A stretch of DNA of 64,000 nucleotides, taken from Stutzerimonas stutzeri. GTDB taxonomy: Bacteria > Pseudomonadota > Gammaproteobacteria > Pseudomonadales > Pseudomonadaceae. Location: NCBI RefSeq assembly GCF_002890915.1, contig NZ_POUT01000015.1:1-64000 (forward strand). Direction: 5' to 3'. Position 1 is the stretch's first letter. Every line of letters starts with the position of its first letter. A program made the translations under genes and the position numbers. The notes beneath the pieces are model-generated. The model saw nothing but the letters and a program-made list of their open reading frames with translations, was not told the origin of the DNA and did not search any database. This document shows positions 28,165 to 36,361 of this stretch, in pieces.

Positions 28165-29224
28165 GAAAGAAATTATGAGCCCGAGAATTTCTGTCGCGGG
28201 TCGAGATATCGGCCTCGGTTATCCTCCGTACATCATCGCTGAATTGTCCGCCAACCATAATGGTCGATTGGAAACAGCACTGAAAATAATCGAGGAGGCG
28301 AAGAAGGCTGGTGCCGATGCGATCAAACTTCAGACCTATACTGCCGATACCATCACCCTGAACTGCGACTCCGAGGAGTTCCAGATTCACGGTGGTCTGT
28401 GGGATGGAAAGACCCTCTATCAGCTTTATCAAGAAGCCTACATGCCATGGGAGTGGCATGAGCCGCTGTTCGACCGTGCTCGCCAGTTGGGCATCACCAT
28501 CTTCAGTTCGCCCTTCGACAATACTGCCGTTGACCTACTGGAAGATCTCGACGCTCCGGCCTACAAGATCGCTTCCTTCGAAGCTGTCGACCTGCCGCTG
28601 ATCCGCTATGTGGCTGGTACCGGCAAGCCGATGATCATCTCCACCGGCATGGCTGACGCCGAGGAAATCCAGGAAGCTGTAGAGGCGGCCCGCGACGGCG
28701 GCTGCAAGGAGTTGGCTATTCTCCACTGCGTCAGTGGCTATCCAGCGCCGGCCGAAGACTACAACCTGCGTACCATCCCCGACATGATGCAACGTTTTGG
28801 CCTGGTCACCGGTCTATCAGACCATACGTTGGACAATACTACCGCTCTCGCCAGCGTGGCGCTTGGCGCTTCTGTCATCGAGAAACACTTCACTCTCGAC
28901 CGCAACGGCGGCGGTCCCGATGACAGCTTTTCGCTGGAGCCAGCAGAACTCGCTGCGCTGTGCCGTGACAGCAAGACTGCGTGGGCTGCGCTAGGTAAGG
29001 TGGATTATGGGCGTAAGTCGAGCGAACAGGGAAACTTGAAATTTCGACGGTCATTGTATTTTGTGAAGAACTTGCATGCCGGCGATAGGCTCGAGCACGA
29101 TGCTGTAAGGAGTGTTCGTCCCGGCTATGGCGTACCTCCCAAGCTGCTTGACCAGTTGTTGGGAAAAATTTTACAGCAGGATGTCAAGGCCAATACGCCG
29201 GTCAGGCTGGATTTATTGAAATGA
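28157..29224 (+). CDS. pseI: Pseudaminic acid synthase, PseI
   Basis: Condenses the free diacetamido-altrose with phosphoenolpyruvate to give pseudaminic acid. The 355-residue NeuB-family protein has PYIIAELSANHNGRLETAL and AGADAIKLQTYTADTITLNC. STGMADAEEIQEAV and GLSDHTLDN follow, and HFTLDRNGGGPDDSFSL precedes a C-terminal antifreeze-like SAF domain (about 290-350). Sequence and gene order favour PseI over sialic or legionaminic acid synthases. The ATG at 28157 overlaps pseH; an alternative ATG at 28175 gives 349 residues and has a purine-rich stretch upstream. Base composition is higher in the middle than at the ends, again mosaic. Confidence 0.93.
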   Translation: MVEKEIMSPRISVAGRDIGLGYPPYIIAELSANHNGRLETALKIIEEAKKAGADAIKLQTYTADTITLNCDSEEFQIHGGLWDGKTLYQLYQEAYMPWEWHEPLFDRARQLGITIFSSPFDNTAVDLLEDLDAPAYKIASFEAVDLPLIRYVAGTGKPMIISTGMADAEEIQEAVEAARDGGCKELAILHCVSGYPAPAEDYNLRTIPDMMQRFGLVTGLSDHTLDNTTALASVALGASVIEKHFTLDRNGGGPDDSFSLEPAELAALCRDSKTAWAALGKVDYGRKSSEQGNLKFRRSLYFVKNLHAGDRLEHDAVRSVRPGYGVPPKLLDQLLGKILQQDVKANTPVRLDLLK

Positions 29225-29374
29225 TGGTTTATGTATCTAGATGTATGAGCAATATGAAGTGTCAGTGATATCTGAAGTATAGAGGTTGAGCGATGTTTCT
29301 CGAGGCTCGTGCATTATTGTGTAACTTGGCGCAAGGGCGTTTTGCGCATTAGGTTTTCTGGAGATGGAAAGTTT

Positions 29375-30346
29375 GTGAAAGTTTTGATGCTTGTGATGGA
29401 TGAACAGCGCATCAATCTCGATTACCTGTATGACTCAATTTGCCTGGCTCTTGGTGATTGCGACCTCATACGCTTGAGTAAGTCGCAGCAAAAGAAAATA
29501 GGATGGGTGCTTCGCCAGCACAACAGTTCGACCTATGACCGTGTAGTGGTTTTCTCCCGCTTGAAGCGCCTGCGACGTCAGGTTGATGTGCTGCGGTGCG
29601 TTCCTGGCCTAGTATTTCTGGAGCATGACGCCTGCCAGAATTACATGCCAGGAAGCAAATACTATCGCCTTTATTCTCTCTTTTATCGAAAGTTGCCTTG
29701 GGCAAGGGTCCTTAGCTCTGGTGCGGGGGTTGCTAGACGCCTGCGAAGCGAAGGTGTGGATGCACGTTTCGTTTCTAAAGGCTACGACGAGCAATTAGTG
29801 CTGAATAAAGGCGCTGAGCGCGATATTGCGGCGGCTTTCCTCGGTAGCGTGAATGGTCACTCTTATGAGGGGCGCAGGAAGATGCTGGAGTCTATCGCCG
29901 CAAGGAGCGAGCTGTTGATAACGCGTACCGACTCAGGCCAGCGGTATGTGGAATTGCTCAATCGTATCCGTATCTTTGTCAGTGCCGATGTCGGTATGGG
30001 CGAGTATATGGTTAAGAATTTCGAGGCCATGGCTTGCGGTTGTGCGCTGCTTGCCTGGAGTCAGGGTGAGGAAGAGGATGCCGCTATGGGCTTTAAGGAT
30101 GGCGAAAATGTCATGCTCTATCGCTCTGTCGAGGAAGGAATAGCGAAGCTTGAACGCCTCAAGGAGGACCCCGCTCTTGTAGAACGCATCGCCAGAGCGG
30201 GACAGGCGTTTGCCCGTCAGCACTATACCTTTGCTCGGGTCGGACGAGATCTGGCACGAGAAATTGTCGAGCCCATGCGGCCTTGGCCAGGGTTGACCTT
30301 CTGGCAGCGAGCCTGGGTGCGCATTCGATATGGATTGAGAGTCTAG
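29375..30346 (+). CDS. CgeB-like glycosyltransferase
   Basis: A 323-residue protein whose C-terminal half matches the group-1-like transferases of the CgeB type. It has VSADVGMGEYMVKNFEAMACGCALLAW (about 207-230), then DGENVMLYRSVEEGIAKLERL and AGQAFARQHYTFARVG. P. aeruginosa PA5001 of the core locus is similar in kind. I choose GTG at 29375, preceded by GGAAAG, giving the natural start VKVLMLVMDEQRINLDYLYDS. An upstream ATG at 29309 adds 22 unlikely residues. The 150 bp before it are AT-rich, with no recognisable feature. It may add a sugar to the outer core; donor and acceptor are unknown. Confidence 0.8.
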   Translation: MKVLMLVMDEQRINLDYLYDSICLALGDCDLIRLSKSQQKKIGWVLRQHNSSTYDRVVVFSRLKRLRRQVDVLRCVPGLVFLEHDACQNYMPGSKYYRLYSLFYRKLPWARVLSSGAGVARRLRSEGVDARFVSKGYDEQLVLNKGAERDIAAAFLGSVNGHSYEGRRKMLESIAARSELLITRTDSGQRYVELLNRIRIFVSADVGMGEYMVKNFEAMACGCALLAWSQGEEEDAAMGFKDGENVMLYRSVEEGIAKLERLKEDPALVERIARAGQAFARQHYTFARVGRDLAREIVEPMRPWPGLTFWQRAWVRIRYGLRV

Positions 30347-30347
30347 A

Positions 30348-31148
30348 ATGACAATTAAACTTTATTGGTGTCGTGGCAAGGGACGTAGCGATCCCAACCA
30401 GCAAAATTTTGGTGATTATCTGTCTCCGCTGCTGGTTGAAATGCTGGCGGGCAAGCCGGTGGTTTATGCTCCGATAAATCGGGCTGAAATGATGGCTATC
30501 GGCTCAATCTTGCCGAGAGAACGTAAGGCCAAGCGCTTTTTCTTACCGCATCGCTTGCATATCTGGGGGGCGGGCACGGATGCGCCAGGGCTAAGTTTCT
30601 CCGCGCGACACCATTATCATGCGCTACGGGGTGTCAAAAGCTGCGAGCAGGTAGTTGGTTTGCGTGGCAGCCCAGCCCTGGGCGATCCGGGGTTGCTGGC
30701 CAGTCACTGGTGGGGCGGCAAGGCCAAGCCGGCCAAGACGCACAAGGTAGGCATCATTCCGCATTATGTCGATCGCCAGCATCCCGCCATAATTGCTGCA
30801 TCGAAGCAGCCTGGAGTGTTGCTAATTGATGTTTTCTGGCCGGTGGAGGAAGTGCTACGTTCGATACAGGCTTGTGATTTCGTGCTCTCTTCAAGCATGC
30901 ACGGACTGATCGTGGCGGATGCATTTGAGGTGCCCAATCGGCGTCTGCGTCTGTCGAGCGGGCTGATTTCTGATTTCAAATTCGTTGACTACTACTCGGC
31001 CTTCTCGCTGAGCGAGCCCGAGCCTTTGTGCTCCTCTGCACTTGAGCGTCTTGTACGAGAGGATGTGGCTGAGTTGATTGGCGAGTATGAGCGTCCGGGA
31101 TTATCTGACTTGCAGGCTGGCCTGTTGCGTTCTTTTCCTTGTTTTTGA
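30348..31148 (+). CDS. Polysaccharide pyruvyltransferase-family protein
   Basis: A 266-residue protein of the PS_pyruv_trans family, which transfers pyruvate from phosphoenolpyruvate as a ketal onto surface sugars. Visible family features are NFGDYLSPLLVEML at 20-33, HALRGVKSCE and the C-terminal FVLSSSMHGLIVADAFEVP with His185. The ATG follows GAGAG and begins one base after the preceding stop. It lies between a glycosyltransferase and waaL, so its acceptor is probably the same core or O-chain glycan. Pyruvylation is the family expectation, not shown here. Confidence 0.82.
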   Translation: MTIKLYWCRGKGRSDPNQQNFGDYLSPLLVEMLAGKPVVYAPINRAEMMAIGSILPRERKAKRFFLPHRLHIWGAGTDAPGLSFSARHHYHALRGVKSCEQVVGLRGSPALGDPGLLASHWWGGKAKPAKTHKVGIIPHYVDRQHPAIIAASKQPGVLLIDVFWPVEEVLRSIQACDFVLSSSMHGLIVADAFEVPNRRLRLSSGLISDFKFVDYYSAFSLSEPEPLCSSALERLVREDVAELIGEYERPGLSDLQAGLLRSFPCF

Positions 31149-31157
31149 GGTTTTCCA

Positions 31158-32330
31158 ATGACGTGGTTTGGCAAGGAGTGGCTGCGCTACGGTCCTTGGT
31201 TGTTCGCCGTACTGTTTGGATTGTTCTGCCTGGCGTTCTATCTGCCGCTGTCTTCCAAGACAATCAATAATATCTTCTATGCAGGCTTGGCCTTACCTTG
31301 CCTTGGGTGGTTGCTATTGCGGCCGGCCGCCTTGACCGTGCTGGTTCGCCCTTTTGGCTGGCTGGTGATTCTGCTGGTGGCATTAGTTGCGTTGGATGCG
31401 GGGGATGCGGCCGGGCTGAAGAAAGCGCTGTACCTGCTGCTTTTTTGCGCCAGCTGCCTGCTGTTGCAGGACCGTCGTTGGGATGTGAAGGCGGTGTACG
31501 ATCTATGCGCCTGGATCAGTTTGGGCATTCTCGTGTTCATTGCCCTCGACTGGCTATGGATCTGGTTACAGACCGGAAAATTGGTGCGCTATGGCCGCTT
31601 TCTTGGCGAGCCTATTAACCCGGTGCATTTCTCATTGCTGATCAGCAATGCACTGATTTTTCTCTGGCTTTTTCGGGTGGCGGATGGGCTTGAACGGCGC
31701 TCACCGCTGACCCTGGCGGCAGGGTTGTTGTTGCTGGGTGGTGCCATTCTGTTGTGCGCCACGATATTTCAATCCCGCTCGACAGTGGCAGGCTTCGTCT
31801 TGTTCTTTTTGGGTTATTTGCTGTATCGGCGCATGTTTCTACTAGGGCTGGCGGTGCTGCTGTTGCTGGGGGGGCTGTTGTATGGTTTGGGCGGTGATGA
31901 GCTGCTGCTGCGTCGTGGCTTCAGTTATCGCTTGGACATCTGGCAGGATGCTGGGTCGCGCCTGGTCAATCAATGTGGCATCTGGCTCGGCTGTGGTGCC
32001 GATGAGTATCGATTCTTGGGTCGGTTCGAACATCCACATAGTGGCTACTTCGCCATGCTCTACCGCAATGGGCTATTAGGTGGCGTGTTGTTCAGCCTGT
32101 TTGCATTGCTGTGGCTAAATTACGCATGGCGTGCCCGCTCGCGTTGGCTATTGCTGGCACTGCTTGGCTGGGGCAGTTTGCTGACAACCAGTAATGGCGT
32201 GTTGACTTCGCCGCAACCGTTATGGATTTATTTCTGGCTGCCTGTGTTTATGGCTGTGCTGGATGGTCAGCGCAGCGCGGTACAGGAATATCTTCAGTCA
32301 CGCCGTACTCGGCGCCCGGCGCAGAGTTGA
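31158..32330 (+). CDS. waaL: O-antigen ligase-like membrane protein (WaaL)
   Basis: A 390-residue polytopic inner-membrane protein, with about ten hydrophobic segments, of the Wzy_C/O-antigen ligase family. It is expected to join undecaprenyl-linked glycan to lipid A-core on the periplasmic side. Family signs are the arginine-containing FQSRSTVAGF and the periplasmic-loop histidine His292 in FEHPHSGYFAMLYRNGLLGG. Position corresponds to P. aeruginosa PA4999 (waaL), upstream of the kinase and msbA. The ATG has GAGG upstream. Its 3' end overlaps the convergent kinase gene by 37 bp. Confidence 0.86.
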   Translation: MTWFGKEWLRYGPWLFAVLFGLFCLAFYLPLSSKTINNIFYAGLALPCLGWLLLRPAALTVLVRPFGWLVILLVALVALDAGDAAGLKKALYLLLFCASCLLLQDRRWDVKAVYDLCAWISLGILVFIALDWLWIWLQTGKLVRYGRFLGEPINPVHFSLLISNALIFLWLFRVADGLERRSPLTLAAGLLLLGGAILLCATIFQSRSTVAGFVLFFLGYLLYRRMFLLGLAVLLLLGGLLYGLGGDELLLRRGFSYRLDIWQDAGSRLVNQCGIWLGCGADEYRFLGRFEHPHSGYFAMLYRNGLLGGVLFSLFALLWLNYAWRARSRWLLLALLGWGSLLTTSNGVLTSPQPLWIYFWLPVFMAVLDGQRSAVQEYLQSRRTRRPAQS

Positions 32331-32917
32331 TAGTGCGCGATCAGGCTGTCGATGGGGAAATCCGTCAACTTGCGCCGGCTCAGATAATGTTTCAGATGCC
32401 GGAAGTTGCGCTGCACCAGCCAGGGGCTGAGTGGCCGGCGTTTACATTGCAAATCCAGGATATCGATCAAGCCGTGGCCGCCATCGGGTAACAGCAAGAT
32501 ATTGCCCAAGTGGAGGGAGCGAAAATAGATGCCGCTACGATGAAGTTGATAAATAAAACTGGCAAGCGAGGGCAGTAGCTGTTCTGCATGTTGTGGGGCT
32601 TGAAGATACAGCTGTTCGATGGATTGCCCGGGAAGCGGCCGATAGAGGCAGGCACTGAGTCCTGTTTGGCGATTCAACCAGAGCTGCTCCAGTACCTCGG
32701 GGACTGGTACGCCGGCTAAGCGTAGACGCTCGGCATTGCAGGCGAAACGTGTAGCTGCGGGACGCAAACGTGCTAACCAAGGTTGCCGCCGGGTATGAAA
32801 AATCTTCAAAAACAGCCCATTCTCCAGTGCGACTACCTTTGGCCCCCGGGCATCTTTCTCCAGCACCTTGCCGCTGGCCAGCCAGCTTTCCAATTCCCGC
32901 GCTGTTACAATCCGCAT
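32294..32917 (-). CDS. Kinase-fold protein of the LPS locus (PA4998-like)
   Basis: A 207-residue protein with a reduced kinase fold. GLFLKIFHTRR holds the likely nucleotide lysine, and GIYFRSLHLGNILLLPDGGHGLIDILDLQ covers the catalytic and metal-binding loops. Serine stands where HxD kinases have the catalytic aspartate, while the later Asp and Asn remain. P. aeruginosa PA4998 occupies the same site, between waaL and msbA on the opposite strand. ATG at 32917 is preceded by GAGGAAC. The gene is divergent from msbA (33 bp apart) and overlaps waaL tail to tail. Function unknown. Confidence 0.8.
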   Translation of the reverse strand: MRIVTARELESWLASGKVLEKDARGPKVVALENGLFLKIFHTRRQPWLARLRPAATRFACNAERLRLAGVPVPEVLEQLWLNRQTGLSACLYRPLPGQSIEQLYLQAPQHAEQLLPSLASFIYQLHRSGIYFRSLHLGNILLLPDGGHGLIDILDLQCKRRPLSPWLVQRNFRHLKHYLSRRKLTDFPIDSLIAHYQLCAGRRVRRD

Positions 32918-32950
32918 CTTGTTCCTCTAGCCATTTCATGGGGCCGCCGC

Positions 32951-34750
32951 ATGGCCAATTCTACCCAGCAATCCAGTGTGAAAGTGTATTTACGGTTGCT
33001 GCGTTACGTCATTCCCTACTGGGGCCTGTTCGCCATCAGCCTGCTTGGCTTCCTGATCTTCGCCTCTACTCAACCGATGCTCGGTTACATCCTCAAGTTT
33101 TTCGTCGATGGCCTGAACAACCCGGACGCCAGTTTTTTCGCGCAGGTCCCTTATCTTCAAGACCAGGCCTGGTTGGCGGAGCTGAAGCTGCTGCAGGCGG
33201 TGCCGCTGCTGATCGTGCTCATCGCTCTGATGCAGGGCATCGGCTCGTTTCTCGGCAACTATTTTCTGGCCAGGGTCTCACTAGGTTTGGTGCATGACCT
33301 GCGTGTCGCGCTGTTCAACAACATGCTGACACTGCCCAATCGCTACTTCGACAGCCACAACTCCGGCCACCTGATTTCGCGCATCACCTACAACGTGACG
33401 ATGGTGACGGGGGCGGCCACCGATGCGATCAAGGTGGTGGTGCGCGAAGGGATGACAGTGATCTTCCTGTTCGCCACGTTGCTTTGGATGAATTGGAAGC
33501 TGACCATGGTGATGGTGGCAATCCTGCCGGTCATCGGGGTGATGGTGACCAGCGCCAGCAAGAAGTTCCGCAAGCAGAGCAAGAAGATCCAGGTCGCGAT
33601 GGGCGATGTCACTCATGTCGCCTCCGAGACCATTCAGGGTTATCGGGTGGTGCGCAGCTTCGGCGGCGAGGCTTACGAGCAGGCTCGCTTTCTCGACGCC
33701 AGCCTGGACAATACCGGTAAGCAGCTGCGTATGGTCAAGACCAACGCGGTCTATACGCCGACGCTGCAACTGGTGATCTACAGCGCCATGGCCGTGCTGA
33801 TGTTCCTGGTGCTGTTCATGCGTGGTGATGCGTCAGCCGGCGATCTGGTGGCGTACATCACATTGGCGGGGCTGCTACCCAAGCCGATCAGGCAGCTTTC
33901 GGAGGTGAGTTCCACGATCCAGAAAGGCGTTTCTGGGGCCGAGAGCATCTTCGAGCAACTGGATGAGACGCCCGAGATCGACAGCGGGACGCTTGAGCGT
34001 GAGCGCGTTGCCGGGCGCCTGGAAATCAATGGCTTGAGTTTCGTTTACCCCGGTACCGACAAGCAGGTGCTGCACGATATCAGCTTCACCGCCGAGCCAG
34101 GCCAGATGGTAGCGTTGGTCGGGCGCTCGGGCTCGGGCAAGTCGACCCTGGCCAACCTCATTCCGCGTTTCTACCACCATGATCGGGGGCAGATATTGCT
34201 GGATGGCGCGGAGATCGAAGACTACAGGCTGCGTAATCTGCGCCGGCATATTGCGCTGGTTACTCAGCAGGTCACGTTGTTCAACGATACGGTCGCCAAC
34301 AATATCGCCTATGGCGATCTCGCAGGCGCGCCGATCGAGGATATCCGCCGGGCAGCCCAGGCAGCCTATGCCGATGAGTTCATCGAGCAAATGCCACAGG
34401 GTTACCAGACCCAGGTCGGTGAGAATGGTGTGCTGCTTTCCGGCGGCCAGCGTCAGCGTCTGGCGATCGCCCGCGCGCTGTTGAAGGATGCGCCGGTGCT
34501 GATTCTGGATGAGGCGACTTCGGCGCTGGATACCGAGTCCGAACGGCATATCCAGGGCGCGCTGGATCATGTGATGACGGGGCGCACCACGCTGGTCATC
34601 GCTCATCGTCTGAGCACCATCGAGAAGGCTGATCTCATCCTGGTCATGGAGCAGGGGCGTATCGTCGAACGCGGTACGCACGCCGAATTGCTCGCAGCCA
34701 ATGGTGCCTACGCCAAATTGCACGAAACGCAGTTCAAGGATGAGCCCTGA
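32951..34750 (+). CDS. msbA: Lipid A export ABC transporter, permease/ATP-binding protein MsbA
   Basis: Flips lipid A-core across the inner membrane using ATP. The 599-residue half-transporter has six N-terminal transmembrane helices and the nucleotide-binding domain: Walker A GRSGSGKST at 391-399, signature LLSGGQRQR, Walker B PVLILDEATSALD and the H-loop VIAHRLST. ATG at 32951 gives MANSTQQSSVKVYLRLLRYV, the expected start; its ribosome site is only a G-rich stretch. Downstream genes follow closely and are probably co-transcribed. Confidence 0.96.
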   Translation: MANSTQQSSVKVYLRLLRYVIPYWGLFAISLLGFLIFASTQPMLGYILKFFVDGLNNPDASFFAQVPYLQDQAWLAELKLLQAVPLLIVLIALMQGIGSFLGNYFLARVSLGLVHDLRVALFNNMLTLPNRYFDSHNSGHLISRITYNVTMVTGAATDAIKVVVREGMTVIFLFATLLWMNWKLTMVMVAILPVIGVMVTSASKKFRKQSKKIQVAMGDVTHVASETIQGYRVVRSFGGEAYEQARFLDASLDNTGKQLRMVKTNAVYTPTLQLVIYSAMAVLMFLVLFMRGDASAGDLVAYITLAGLLPKPIRQLSEVSSTIQKGVSGAESIFEQLDETPEIDSGTLERERVAGRLEINGLSFVYPGTDKQVLHDISFTAEPGQMVALVGRSGSGKSTLANLIPRFYHHDRGQILLDGAEIEDYRLRNLRRHIALVTQQVTLFNDTVANNIAYGDLAGAPIEDIRRAAQAAYADEFIEQMPQGYQTQVGENGVLLSGGQRQRLAIARALLKDAPVLILDEATSALDTESERHIQGALDHVMTGRTTLVIAHRLSTIEKADLILVMEQGRIVERGTHAELLAANGAYAKLHETQFKDEP

Positions 34751-34774
34751 GCTCACGAAATGGAGAGTACCGTC

Positions 34775-35455
34775 ATGAGCCGGGAGAAAGAACTCGAACG
34801 CTGGCTTGCCGTTCCGGGCGAATGGGTCGAGCCGCCGAATGAGCGGCGGGGTGGGCTCAGCGGTGTTCAACGCATATACGGCCACGATGGCCAGCTACTC
34901 TATCGCAAACAGCAGACCGGCCATGTCTACCGTAGTCTGAGTAGACCCTTGGGCTATCCCACCGTGATGCGTGAGCAGGATGCGCTGATGCACTGTCGAC
35001 GGCTGGGGGTGCCGGTGCCTGCTCTGGTCTTTGCCGGCTGCCGTAAGCGGGAGGGCGTCTGGCAGGCGGTCTTGCTCACGGAGGGGCTTGAAGGCTTTGA
35101 GAGTCTGGAGGATTGCTATCGGCGAAAGGCCGAACAGTGTTGGGGGGAGGTGCTGCATCTGCAGATTATTCGCGAAGTTGGCCGGGTGATCGGGCTCTTG
35201 AACGCAGCATGCCGCCAGCATGGCTGCCTTTATCTGAAGCACGTTTTCGTCAACGTCAGTGAGGGAGCCTTCCAGGTTGCGCTGATAGATCTGGAAAAGA
35301 GCCGTATCCGCCTGAGCCGGTTCCAGGCTGCACGTCATGATCTGAGTCAGATCGCTCGCCGCTCCGGCTGGAAGAGTGAACGCTGGGCGGCCTTTATCGA
35401 GGGATATCGTCAAAGTTTCGCACGACCCTTACCTCGCTTCAGGGGGCGCGAATGA
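34775..35455 (+). CDS. InaA-like LPS kinase family protein
   Basis: A 226-residue protein similar in layout to WapQ. It has LLYRKQQTGHVYRSLSRPLGYPTVMRE near the N-terminus, then HGCLYLKHVFVN and VALIDLEKSRIRLSR. As in WapQ the catalytic loop lacks the HxD aspartate. The ATG at 34775 is chosen because GGAGAG lies seven bases ahead; an ATG at 34760 overlaps that site. It follows msbA and overlaps mig-14 by four bases, so it belongs to the same transcript. InaA-type proteins are linked to envelope stress in other bacteria. The substrate is unknown. Confidence 0.8.
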   Translation: MSREKELERWLAVPGEWVEPPNERRGGLSGVQRIYGHDGQLLYRKQQTGHVYRSLSRPLGYPTVMREQDALMHCRRLGVPVPALVFAGCRKREGVWQAVLLTEGLEGFESLEDCYRRKAEQCWGEVLHLQIIREVGRVIGLLNAACRQHGCLYLKHVFVNVSEGAFQVALIDLEKSRIRLSRFQAARHDLSQIARRSGWKSERWAAFIEGYRQSFARPLPRFRGRE

Positions 35456-36351
35456 CATTGCATCCATGGCGTGCCTGGCGCGAACGCGGTTGGCAGGTTA
35501 TCGATGCGACCACCTATCGGCAGGTGTGGCAACGTTTCGGCGGCAGCGTGGCGACCCATCCTGATGTGATCGAGCGGCTGGCCGGGCTGGCGCAAATTCC
35601 GGTGCGATACCTGGGGTGGGAGCAAAATGGCGGGCTGGTTGCAGCGGTGCCGTGCTGGGGGCGGCATCTGGCCCTGTCCAAGGAAGTGCTGAAGAAGCGT
35701 GGCAAGCGCGGATTGTTCGACCTGGGCAATGCCGAGATCATCCTGCCGCTGGCCGAGGAGGCCCGCGTGCCGGTACGCCAGCGTCTGCGCTATGTTTCCG
35801 AGCTCAATGCCGGGCGCATCGCCATTCTGCGCAAGCAGCCCGAGGGCCTGGCGCTGGCGCGCCAGCCTGAGGATTATTCGAAGAAATTCCGCTACAACCT
35901 GCGTCGCGAGCAGCGTCTGTTCGAAGAGGCGGGCGGCGAGGTGCGTCCGCTGGCGGAGTTCACCCCCGTCGAGCTGGCCGCCATCTATACCGACCTGTTC
36001 GAGCGCCGCTGGGGCTTCGAGGTGCCAGGCAAGTCCCACCTGATCGAGGTATTCGGCCTGTTGCAGGATTTCCTGCGTGGCTCGTTGCTGATGCTGGACG
36101 GTTTTCCCGTGGCCGTTCAGGTGCTGTACAGGGTCGAGTCGTTAGGCTGGATCAGCTATGAGTACATCAATGGTGGTGTCGACCCCCGCACCCATCATTT
36201 CAGCCCCGGCAGCGTTCTCAGCTTCATCAATACCCAGGCCGCCTGGGCGGATGCGCGGAGCCTGGGCAAACCCCTGCGTTATTCCTTCGGCCGAGCCGAT
36301 TGCGAATACAAGGACCGCTGGTGCCATCGTGTGCCGGTATACCAGTCATGA
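35452..36351 (+). CDS. mig-14: Mig-14 family protein
   Basis: A 299-residue GNAT/FemAB-like protein of the Mig-14 family, associated with resistance to antimicrobial peptides in Salmonella; P. aeruginosa PA5003 is the equivalent. Recognisable stretches are VAAVPCWGRHLALSKEVLKKRGKRGLFDLGNAEI, QPEDYSKKFRYNLRREQRLFEEAGGEVR, and SYEYINGGVDPRTHHFSPGSVLSFIN near the C-terminus. The ATG overlaps the previous stop. In PAO1 mig-14 lies next to wapO, upstream of waaL; here it is beyond msbA. The biochemical activity of the family is not established. Confidence 0.86.
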   Translation: MTLHPWRAWRERGWQVIDATTYRQVWQRFGGSVATHPDVIERLAGLAQIPVRYLGWEQNGGLVAAVPCWGRHLALSKEVLKKRGKRGLFDLGNAEIILPLAEEARVPVRQRLRYVSELNAGRIAILRKQPEGLALARQPEDYSKKFRYNLRREQRLFEEAGGEVRPLAEFTPVELAAIYTDLFERRWGFEVPGKSHLIEVFGLLQDFLRGSLLMLDGFPVAVQVLYRVESLGWISYEYINGGVDPRTHHFSPGSVLSFINTQAAWADARSLGKPLRYSFGRADCEYKDRWCHRVPVYQS

Positions 36352-36361
36352 TCAGGCTCCT

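Noticed and set aside
23613..29224. Sialic or legionaminic acid pathway instead of pseudaminic acid
   Set aside because: The BCFGHI order, the inverting PseB-type dehydratase and the PseG/PseH proteins fit the Pse route. Legionaminic sets would use a GDP-sugar route or a LegB/LegC/LegG hydrolysing epimerase.
35452..36351. FemAB peptidoglycan cross-bridge enzyme
   Set aside because: The fold is related, but residues such as the SYEYINGGVDPRTHHF region and the LPS context match Mig-14 better.
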